Shown here: in pieces, positions 6,141 through 11,586 of the stretch
Layout: each line of letters starts with the position of its first letter
Position numbering within the stretch: position 1 is the first letter of the stretch
Origin: Chloroflexota bacterium
GTDB lineage: Bacteria; Chloroflexota; Dehalococcoidia; UBA3495
Direction of reading: 5' to 3'
Assembly (NCBI GenBank): GCA_022571575.1
Contig: JACZXN010000023.1
Location: forward strand, 1 to 11,586
Length of the DNA: 11,586 bases
Notes under the pieces: generated by a model
The model's input: only the letters and a program-made list of their open reading frames with translations
Databases searched by the model: none
Told to the model about the DNA's origin: nothing
Translations under genes and position numbers: made by a program

Positions 6141-6168
6141 CGCCACTCCGGCGAAGGCCGGAACGGCG
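6141..6168. repeat. Short hairpin beside inverted-repeat element 2
   Basis: TCCGGC (6147-6152) pairs with GCCGGA (6157-6162) around GAAG. After a 2x2 internal loop, CGCC (6141-6144) pairs with GGCG (6165-6168). It corresponds to the hairpin at 911-938 but lies on the opposite side of its element. It ends 12 nt before the stop codon of the hydrolase gene at 6181. Confidence 0.55.
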
Positions 6169-6180
6169 AGAAGTTGCCAA

Positions 6181-7053
6181 TCAGTCGAAGAAACCGTCCG
6201 CCAGATGGCTCTTTATCACTTCCGCGACCAGTTCCGGGCGTTGGATGGGCACGTCGTGGATGCTGTCCTCAAGCCAAACGGTCTTGCTCTTGGGGAGCAT
6301 TTCCTCCGCCTCGTCCACCGACATCATCCGCCGCTGGCCCCGGTCCGGCGTGGCCGAGTTGCTCTGCTGGCGGGCCGGCATGATCAGCACGGGGCATTGT
6401 ACCTGCTTGTAGAGCTCCGCGGGACGGTGGTCCCAGAGGGCCTCGATGATCCTCAGGTGGTTGGCCCGCGTGAGGTGGGGTTTGATGGTCTGGTCTTCCA
6501 GAATCTCAAAGTTGGCCAGGACGATGCCGGCAACCTCCGGCCCCATGCCGGAGCCCTCGTGCCGGGAACGCACCCGTTCCAAGAAACCCTCAACCTTCAC
6601 CCCGCTGAAGTCGGGCGGGGCCATCTCAAACTTGGCGTCCTCAACGGTGGCGTGCCGGGCCGATGCGTTGATCATTCCCCCGTCGACCCAGGCCATGCCC
6701 TTCACCGATCCGGGCGCCCGCACCGCCAACTCCAGGGCGACACTGCCTCCCCACGAGTGGCCGACCACCAAGGGGGCCGCTCCATCCAGGTGTTCGATGA
6801 CACCAAGCACGTCTTTCGTCACCGAGACGAAGTCGTAACCATGATTGGGCTTGGCGCTCTCGCCGTGGCCCCGCAGGTCCAGGGCGGTCACCGAATGGTC
6901 CTGGGCGAGGACGGGCGCGACTAGGTCCCAGATGTGGCAGGTGGAGGCCAAGCCGTGGAGCAGCAGCAACGGCTGGCCGGACCCGCCCCAGTCCCGGAAA
7001 TGGAAGCTCAAGCCGTCAACCGTCACCCATTCTTCGCTAGGGGCCTGTGCCAT
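6181..7053 (-). CDS. Alpha/beta hydrolase with the catalytic acid apparently after strand 6
   Basis: A 290-residue protein with the N-terminal pattern LLLLHGLASTCHIWD (29-43), LDLRGHGESAKP (59-69), the nucleophile elbow GHSWGG (Ser100) and the catalytic histidine in SIHDVPI (His266). After strand 7 (PVLIMPARQQSN, 221-232), where most family members have Asp, no acid is present. Asp124 in WVDGG, after strand 6, is the likely substitute, as in some haloalkane dehalogenases. A cap region spans about 130-215. It resembles C-C hydrolases, epoxide hydrolases and esterases of the catabolic alpha/beta group; the exact reaction is open. GAGG lies 8 nt before the ATG. It is 93 nt downstream of the LigB-like gene, so cotranscription and action on ring-cleavage products are plausible but unproven. 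Confidence 0.86.
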   Translation of the reverse strand: MAQAPSEEWVTVDGLSFHFRDWGGSGQPLLLLHGLASTCHIWDLVAPVLAQDHSVTALDLRGHGESAKPNHGYDFVSVTKDVLGVIEHLDGAAPLVVGHSWGGSVALELAVRAPGSVKGMAWVDGGMINASARHATVEDAKFEMAPPDFSGVKVEGFLERVRSRHEGSGMGPEVAGIVLANFEILEDQTIKPHLTRANHLRIIEALWDHRPAELYKQVQCPVLIMPARQQSNSATPDRGQRRMMSVDEAEEMLPKSKTVWLEDSIHDVPIQRPELVAEVIKSHLADGFFD

Positions 7054-7085
7054 CTATCAAACCTCGAATCGTTCCAGACTCAGAC

Positions 7086-7117
7086 CGGCCCGTCCCGACT
7101 GCGGTCGGGACGGGCCG
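7086..7117. repeat. Strong 14-bp hairpin between the LigB-like and hydrolase genes
   Basis: Positions 7086-7099 pair perfectly with 7104-7117 around the 4-nt loop TGCG. No T-run follows on either strand, so it is not a textbook intrinsic terminator. It could stabilise or process the intercistronic mRNA, cause pausing, or be a dispersed palindromic repeat. Confidence 0.7.
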
Positions 7118-7146
7118 TGATTTAACCCTTGTTCACGCCGGCCGGA

Positions 7147-8196
7147 TCATTGCCAAAGAGCGAATCCCCAGCCGCCGCCGGTCCCGGCGGGCGACCGGTA
7201 CACCGGAACGTAGTCCACCATTTCCATGTCCAGGTGTTCGCAAGCCCCGGCCGCGGTGATCCAATTGAGTATCTCTGAGCTCCCGGAATTCAGGCGGTAC
7301 CGGGGCAAAGCAGCCAACTGATCGGCGTCCTTCTCCAGCATCCCCTTGATGGCCAGTTGGTCGATCTCTTCGTCCACCAGGAAGTGGCTCAGGCCGCCCG
7401 AACCCACCACGGCCACTTTCTTGCCGCTGTCCCAGTTCTTGATCGCCTTGGCCAGCGCCTTGCCCAGGTTGTAGCACCGCCTGGCGGTGGGCTGGTTGGG
7501 CGGATAGAAGGTGTTCTGCGTCAGCGGCACGATGGGCCTGATCTTGTCTTTCATGACCCGCTTGACCACGTACGCGAAAGCATGAGGCATGGCTTGGGGC
7601 CTGCGTTCGGTGACTATCGGCTCTTTCAGGTAGCCCAAGGGGCCGACGGTGCCTCCGGCTTGTGCGTTCAGGTAGCGGGACTGGGCGATGTCGAAGTCGT
7701 CCTCGATCAAGCTCTGGATCAGGTGCAGGCCCAATTCCGAGTCCACGGGCACGTCCATCTCCACGTCGCCGTAGCCCCACATGGATGCCTTGACCGCCGG
7801 GGGGGCGTTCTCGCCCACGGTCCGGGGTGAGAGATGCATCGTGTCGCCCCAGTAGATGGAGAACAAGGGCATGTTGTCGTCGAAGAACAGCTCTTCCTGG
7901 TCGTCGCCGACGATTACCACCACGTCGGGATCAGCCTCGGTCATGGCTTCTTCCAGGGTGACGATGGCCTTTTGGCAGGCCTCGTACTGGGACTGGAAGA
8001 CCTCCGGGGTCAACCGCTCGGCGATGGCCGGGTCGGCCGCCTCCAATAGCTCTTCGTAGGTCTTCGTCGAGCCATCCTCCAGGGACAGCAGCATGGGGTT
8101 GCCCTTGTCGCGCTGGGCGTAATCGCCCCACAATTCGCTTGGCAGGCTCAACATGGGGCTGTGGGAAGTGCCAAGGCCCAATACGATCTCAGCCAT
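7147..8196 (-). CDS. Class III extradiol ring-cleavage dioxygenase, LigB-like
   Basis: A 349-residue protein; the ATG follows GAAGGAG by 5 nt. Compared by eye with protocatechuate 4,5-dioxygenase LigB, the N-terminal GTSHSP gives the iron ligand His12, GSGGLSHFL gives the catalytic His271, and LNSGSSEILNW gives Glu308 at the third-ligand position. NTFYPPNQPTARRCYNLG (228-245) is another family block. The second iron ligand of LigB (His61 in a YNDH motif) corresponds to Gln100 in VGDDQEELFFDDNMP. That feature may mark this subfamily or reflect altered chemistry. The family opens catechol-type rings next to the hydroxyls using Fe(II) and O2. Neighbouring hydrolases and the monooxygenase fit a ring-degradation context. 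The sequence gives no substrate; a non-oxidative LigB relative is possible. Confidence 0.85.
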   Translation of the reverse strand: MAEIVLGLGTSHSPMLSLPSELWGDYAQRDKGNPMLLSLEDGSTKTYEELLEAADPAIAERLTPEVFQSQYEACQKAIVTLEEAMTEADPDVVVIVGDDQEELFFDDNMPLFSIYWGDTMHLSPRTVGENAPPAVKASMWGYGDVEMDVPVDSELGLHLIQSLIEDDFDIAQSRYLNAQAGGTVGPLGYLKEPIVTERRPQAMPHAFAYVVKRVMKDKIRPIVPLTQNTFYPPNQPTARRCYNLGKALAKAIKNWDSGKKVAVVGSGGLSHFLVDEEIDQLAIKGMLEKDADQLAALPRYRLNSGSSEILNWITAAGACEHLDMEMVDYVPVYRSPAGTGGGWGFALWQ

Positions 8197-8235
8197 GTTC
8201 GCTCCTTCTGGGTTACCGGTTCATTTTCCCCTTAG

Positions 8236-8301
8236 CCGGCAAAGAAAATCCTGGATACATAATCCCCTGGAACGGCAGATTTCGCAACCTATCTTTGCCG
8301 G
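8236..8301 (-). promoter_or_regulatory. Candidate LigB-gene promoter flanked by a 10-bp inverted repeat
   Basis: CCGGCAAAGA (8236-8245) and its exact reverse complement (8292-8301) lie 46 nt apart. Between them on the minus strand is TTGCGA (8287-8282), 17 nt, then GATTAT (8264-8259), a weak -35/-10 pair (4/6 each) about 60 nt before the ATG at 8196. The repeat could be an operator bound by a dimer or looped by a tetramer. Confidence 0.3.
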
Positions 8302-8396
8302 TCTGGCCAGCCACAGACACTGGATGTGTGGACCTGCTCTACGGCTGGCTGGTTCCCCGCATACGCTACAACTGACATCCGGATGCTCATCAAGAC

Positions 8397-8436
8397 AAAA
8401 CCAGCCGGGGCCCTTCGTGGCCCCCGGCTGGTTTTT
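8397..8436 (-). terminator. Strong terminator after the dienelactone hydrolase gene, symmetric in both directions
   Basis: A 14-nt arm at 8397-8410 (AAAACCAGCCGGGG) is the exact reverse complement of 8422-8435, with an 11-nt loop that can partly pair. A-runs on one side and T-runs on the other give a T-tract on either strand. It lies 29 nt past the stop codon of the gene at 8466 and separates it from the LigB-like gene's upstream region. Confidence 0.85.
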
Positions 8437-8465
8437 GATCTGGTGCTAAGAGCGCTGCGCGAGTT

Positions 8466-9251
8466 CTAGTCGGCGGCTGTCACGGCCTCGCGTCCGGCGG
8501 TGGCGCCAGCGGTCAAGTGCTTGCCGTAGAATGCGATCACCTTTTCCCAACCGTCCACCGCCGCCTCTTGGCGGTAGCTGGTCCGGTCCACGGCGAAGAA
8601 ACCATGGCCGGCGTTGGGGTACATGTGGAACTCGAAGTCCTTACCCAAACGCTTCAGTTCCGCCTCGGTCTCGGCCACGTCGGCCGGCGACGGCCTACCG
8701 TCGTCCTCGCCGAACAATCCCAGAAGCGGACAGTTGAGTCCTTCGGTGAACTCGATGGGCCAGCGAGGCATGGCGGGGGAAAGCTCGTCGTTCCCCTTGG
8801 TCACGCCGCCGCCCCAACAATCAACCGCGGCGTCCACGCCGTCCAGGGTGCAGGCGGCCAGATAGGTCTGGCGTCCGCCGGAGCAAAATCCGATAATCCC
8901 CACCTTGCCGTTGGTATACGGCAGGCTGCGCAGGTACGTCATCGCCGCTTCCACGTCGCCCATGGTGCGAACGTCGGGCATACCGCCCGCCTCGCGGATG
9001 CTAGTGCTGTTGTCCGTGGGAGTGGCCTTGCCCTCGCGGAAGTGCAGGTTGGGAGAGATGGTGGCGAAGCCGTTGTAGGCCAACTTGCGGGCCATCTCCT
9101 TTGACGCTTCGTCCCAGCCGGGCATGTGATGGATCAAGACCACGCTGCCGACGGGACCGGCGCCCAGGGGCCTGGCCAAATAGGCGTCGATCTGGTCTCC
9201 TTCGTGTCCGTTGATGAGCACGGTTTCCGCTATCATGCCTTCGTACTTCAT
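8466..9251 (-). CDS. Dienelactone hydrolase family protein (carboxymethylenebutenolidase-like)
   Basis: A 261-residue protein from ATG 9251-9249, which follows AAGGAAGG by 7 nt. The open frame continues to 9347, but that extension is not family-like and covers the promoter. The catalytic triad is complete: Cys123 in GFCSGG, Asp183 or Asp184 in FGEDDGRPSP, and His216 in NAGHGFF. The numbering nearly equals that of the classical enzyme (Cys123, Asp171, His202). VVLIHHMPGWDEASKEMARKLA (38-59) is the typical N-terminal block. The family hydrolyses dienelactone to maleylacetate in chlorocatechol breakdown, but many members act on other lactones or esters. It is transcribed divergently from the LLM monooxygenase gene across a shared 314-nt region, and is closed by the terminator at 8397-8436, so it is likely monocistronic. 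Confidence 0.9.
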   Translation of the reverse strand: MKYEGMIAETVLINGHEGDQIDAYLARPLGAGPVGSVVLIHHMPGWDEASKEMARKLAYNGFATISPNLHFREGKATPTDNSTSIREAGGMPDVRTMGDVEAAMTYLRSLPYTNGKVGIIGFCSGGRQTYLAACTLDGVDAAVDCWGGGVTKGNDELSPAMPRWPIEFTEGLNCPLLGLFGEDDGRPSPADVAETEAELKRLGKDFEFHMYPNAGHGFFAVDRTSYRQEAAVDGWEKVIAFYGKHLTAGATAGREAVTAAD

Positions 9252-9331
9252 GAGTGGGCCTTCCTTAACGCATCGAGTTCCCGGGATGTGGGTGGTTCCC
9301 GGCGCCCGCCTATCGCCGTTGGGCAGGCAGT

Positions 9332-9360
9332 AGACTACTACCGGCAACGGGCGGCGTCAA
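9332..9360 (-). promoter_or_regulatory. Candidate promoter of the dienelactone hydrolase gene with overlapping palindrome
   Basis: The minus strand has TTGACG (9360-9355), 17 nt, then TAGTCT (9337-9332). The palindrome AGTAGACTACT (9329-9339) covers the -10, a natural place for a repressor. The -35 context GATTGACGC is the same as in the promoter at 834-862. The -10 is weak (3/6). Confidence 0.35.
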
Positions 9361-9410
9361 TCGCCGCTGGTTCCACGCTCAATCACCCCTGGGTTATTCA
9401 CCGGTTTTCT

Positions 9411-9479
9411 CGTATTTCTTGACCCGTATTTCTTGAATGGAATCCTTGAATGGCGTTGCAAAGTGGCGAAAGCTATAAT
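9411..9479 (+). promoter_or_regulatory. Promoter region of the LLM monooxygenase gene with direct repeats
   Basis: A perfect -10 TATAAT lies at 9474-9479, 86 nt before the ATG. No good -35 lies 16-18 nt upstream. Upstream is a tandem repeat: CGTATTTCTTGA at 9411-9422 and 9425-9436 (period 14), overlapping TTGAATGG at 9433-9440 and 9446-9453 (period 13). A weak -35 with direct repeats abutting it suggests an activator-dependent promoter. Confidence 0.45.
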
Positions 9480-9565
9480 GCGCCCAGTTACCCGCTGTGA
9501 AAATCTTATGTCTCCCCCGGCCCCGGCGATGCAGTGGGTCATACCGTTTAGGAGAGTTGACCAAT

Positions 9566-10732
9566 ATGGCTCTACCAGAGCGAATGAAATTCGGAATCTT
9601 CATGGGGCCTTTCCACCGGGTGGGTGAGAACCCCACGCTGGCCCTGGACCGCGACCTGGAGTTGGTGCAGTGGCTCGACCACCTGGGCTATGACGAAGCC
9701 TGGATCGGCGAGCATCACAGCGCCGGGTGGGAGACCATCTCCTCTCCGGAGATATTCATGGCCGTGGCCGCCGACCGTACCAAGCACATCAAGCTGGGCA
9801 CCGGCGTAATCAGCCTGCCCTACCACCATCCTTTCATGGTGGCCAACCGGATGGTGCAGTTGGACCACATGACCCACGGACGGGTGATGCTGGGCGTTGG
9901 GCCCGGCGCGCTGCCCGGCGACGCCTATATGTTGGGCATAGACCCCACCGTGCAGCGCCAGCGCATGGACGAGGCATTCGGCATCGTTCTGCGCCTGATG
10001 ACCGAGACCGAGCCCATCACCTACAAGAGCGACTGGTTCGAGCTCCGCGAGGCCATGCTCCAACTCCGTCCCTACACCAAGCCTCACATGCCCATCGCCG
10101 TGGCCTCGGTCCAGTCCCCCGCCGGCGTCGCCCTGGCCGGCAAGTACGGCGCGGCGGTGCTGACCATCACCCGGCCCCGGGACCCCTCCGCCGTCGAGTC
10201 CGATCTGGCGGCGCTGTGGACCGTGGCCGAGGAGTCGGCCGCCGAGCACAATAAGGTGGTGAACCGGGACGATTGGCGTCTGGTGATTCCGGTGCACATC
10301 GCCGAGACCCGGAAGGAGGCGTTCGCACAGGCCCGGCTGGGCGCGGGCCGGTACCAGGCCGAATACTTCGAACACACCATGGGCCGGGACCCGGTGACCG
10401 ACGGCCCGCCCGAGAAGATCATCGACGCCATGGTGGATAACGGCACCTGGATCATCGGCGATCCCGACGACTGCGTGGCCGGCATCCGCAGGCTTGAAGA
10501 GCGCAGCGGCGGATTCGGCGGATTCCTCGTACAGACCATCGATTGGGCGCCCCGGGAGCAGATACTCCACAGCTTCGAGCTTCTGGCCCGCTACGTGATG
10601 CCCCAGTTCCAGGGAACGGTCCTGAGCACCGCCGCTTCCAACGAATGGGCGTTCGAACACCAGGAAACCCTGATGGCCGGCCGGGTGCGGGCCATCGACC
10701 GGGCCAAGTCGGACTACGCCGCCAGGACATAA
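9566..10732 (+). CDS. LLM-class flavin-dependent monooxygenase (LimB-like)
   Basis: A 388-residue protein. ATG 9566 is chosen because GGAGAG lies about 10 nt upstream and the family-like sequence starts there. The open frame to 9497 adds an arginine-rich, non-homologous-looking stretch. Luciferase-like TIM-barrel blocks are visible: MKFGIFMGPFHRVGENPT (7-24), DEAWIGEHHSAGWET (43-57), IKLGTGVISLPYHHPFMVANR (75-95, containing strand 4 residues near the flavin) and GRVMLGVGPGALPGDAYMLG (105-124). The length and these blocks most resemble the limonene 1,2-monooxygenase / bacterial luciferase alpha group. Members use reduced FMN supplied by a separate reductase to insert one oxygen atom. None is encoded here, so it must come from elsewhere. 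The substrate is unknown. The next gene follows by 32 nt and is probably cotranscribed. Confidence 0.9.
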   Translation: MALPERMKFGIFMGPFHRVGENPTLALDRDLELVQWLDHLGYDEAWIGEHHSAGWETISSPEIFMAVAADRTKHIKLGTGVISLPYHHPFMVANRMVQLDHMTHGRVMLGVGPGALPGDAYMLGIDPTVQRQRMDEAFGIVLRLMTETEPITYKSDWFELREAMLQLRPYTKPHMPIAVASVQSPAGVALAGKYGAAVLTITRPRDPSAVESDLAALWTVAEESAAEHNKVVNRDDWRLVIPVHIAETRKEAFAQARLGAGRYQAEYFEHTMGRDPVTDGPPEKIIDAMVDNGTWIIGDPDDCVAGIRRLEERSGGFGGFLVQTIDWAPREQILHSFELLARYVMPQFQGTVLSTAASNEWAFEHQETLMAGRVRAIDRAKSDYAART

Positions 10733-10764
10733 ATCTTGAACAAACCCACGCCTCAGGTGAAATC

Positions 10765-11586
10765 GTGAAAGCGGTCTGGTACCAGCGTAACGGCCCCGCG
10801 GATATCCTCGAATACGGCGAGTTGCCGGACCCTGAGCCGGGGCCGGGCGAGGTCCGGGTGCGGGTGGTTTCCTCGGGGGTCAATCCATCCGATTGGAAAC
10901 GCCGGCAGGGGCTGACCAGCCAGATGGAGTTCCCCCGAGTCATCCCCAACCAAGACGGCGCCGGCGTGGTCGACGCCGTTGGACCCGGCGTTCCCCAGTC
11001 CCGCATCGGAGAGCGGGTCTGGCTGTTCGAGTCCCAGTTCGGACGGCCCTTCGGCACGGGGGCTGAGCTCACCGTCCAGCCCAGCGGGCACGCGGTTCTC
11101 CTTCCCGAGGGCATTGACTTCCATATGGGCGCGGGGCTGGGCGTCCCGGCCATGACGGCGCACCGCTGCGTCTTCGCCGATGGCCCGGTGGCCGGGAAGA
11201 CCGTGCTGGTTACCGGCGGCGCCGGCGCCGTCGGCCACTATGCGGTCCAACAGGCCAAGCTGGGCGGCGCAACGGTCATCAGCACCGTCAGCTCCGACGA
11301 GAAGGGTCAGATCGCCAGGTTGGCCGGGGCCGATCACACCATAAACTACCGTGAAGGGGACACGGCGGCCAGGATCTTCGAGGCAACCGGCGGACGGGGC
11401 GTCGATCACATCGTGGAGGTTGACATGGCGGCCAACTTCCCGGTGAGCCAACAAGTGCTCAGGTCGTCCGGGGTCTTGGCGGTCTATTCCGCGGGGAGCG
11501 GCCAAGGGCCGACGGTTCCTCTCAAGTTCAAGTCCTCCAATGTGACGGTCCGCATGGTGCTGGTCTACGACATGCCCGAACCCGCC
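10765..11586 (+). CDS. Quinone oxidoreductase-like zinc-independent MDR protein, C-terminus cut by the window
   Basis: An open frame of 274 codons runs from GTG 10765 to the window end. The GTG is preceded by AGGTGA 4 nt upstream, and family sequence begins immediately: VKAVWYQRNGPADILEYGELPDPEPGPGEV. A GroES-like domain contains VSSGVNPSDWKRRQG and NQDGAGVVDAVG. The Rossmann domain has VTGGAGAVGHYAVQQAK (about 149-165), the NADPH-binding turn of the zeta-crystallin/QOR group. No catalytic-zinc cysteine/histidine pattern is seen, so this is a quinone or enone reductase type rather than a zinc alcohol dehydrogenase. It probably reduces a quinone or an alpha,beta-unsaturated carbonyl with NADPH, perhaps a product of the upstream monooxygenase (inference from the 32-nt spacing). 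The missing C-terminus should be about 40-60 residues. Confidence 0.88.
   Translation, partial: MKAVWYQRNGPADILEYGELPDPEPGPGEVRVRVVSSGVNPSDWKRRQGLTSQMEFPRVIPNQDGAGVVDAVGPGVPQSRIGERVWLFESQFGRPFGTGAELTVQPSGHAVLLPEGIDFHMGAGLGVPAMTAHRCVFADGPVAGKTVLVTGGAGAVGHYAVQQAKLGGATVISTVSSDEKGQIARLAGADHTINYREGDTAARIFEATGGRGVDHIVEVDMAANFPVSQQVLRSSGVLAVYSAGSGQGPTVPLKFKSSNVTVRMVLVYDMPEPA

Noticed and set aside
9572..10660. 362-codon minus-strand open frame opposite the LLM monooxygenase
   Set aside because: Antisense shadow of a strongly recognisable gene; the composition is unnatural and there is no family match.
10753..11505. 250-codon minus-strand open frame at the right end
   Set aside because: It lies opposite the quinone-oxidoreductase-like gene, which has clear domain motifs and a ribosome binding site. 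The minus-strand product looks like antisense translation.

Overview
This is an 11.6-kb stretch of GC-rich, tightly packed bacterial DNA. Nearly every gene encodes an oxidoreductase, hydrolase or ring-cleavage type enzyme. The mix is flavin-dependent luciferase-like monooxygenase, class III extradiol dioxygenase, dienelactone hydrolase, two VOC proteins, two alpha/beta hydrolases, a ThDP enzyme and a quinone-reductase-like MDR protein. It resembles the catabolic islands of Chloroflexota (Dehalococcoidia/SAR202-like) genomes. That placement is inference from gene content and style; no taxonomic marker gene is present.

Layout. Positions 1-9251 are almost all minus strand. In transcription order (right to left) the genes are: dienelactone hydrolase (9251-8466, closed by a strong terminator at 8397-8436); LigB-like dioxygenase (8196-7147); alpha/beta hydrolase (7053-6181); an intergenic inverted-repeat element (about 5981-6168); a second alpha/beta hydrolase (5854-5072); a VOC protein (5021-4563); an acetolactate-synthase-like ThDP enzyme (4497-2887); a UGSC-family selenoprotein (2791-2243); its presumed partner protein (2164-1133, TTG start); a second copy of the inverted-repeat element (911-1080); a second VOC protein (799-239); a terminator (186-213); and the first 55 codons of a MetE-like methyltransferase (167-1). 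From 9566 the right end is plus strand: a LimB-like LLM monooxygenase, then a GTG-started quinone-oxidoreductase-like MDR gene cut by the window edge. The 9252-9565 gap is a divergent promoter region.

The key observation is at 2243-2791. Two short minus-strand reading frames are one 182-residue gene interrupted by an in-frame TGA at 2489-2491. That TGA is the U of a U-G-S-C motif, and 18 nt after it comes the loop of a perfect 8-bp hairpin fitting a bacterial SECIS element. A conventional annotation would call this a truncated gene or miss it. The selenoprotein gene has a candidate promoter of its own and a terminator-like hairpin behind it. The partner gene begins right behind that hairpin, so it seems to depend on readthrough.

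How the genes may work together (inference): monooxygenase, ring-cleavage dioxygenase, dienelactone hydrolase, other hydrolases and quinone reductase would suit stepwise oxidation and hydrolysis of aromatic or cyclic compounds. The UGSC selenoprotein and its partner look like a separate thiol/selenol redox pair placed among them. No tRNA, rRNA, CRISPR array or transposase gene was seen.
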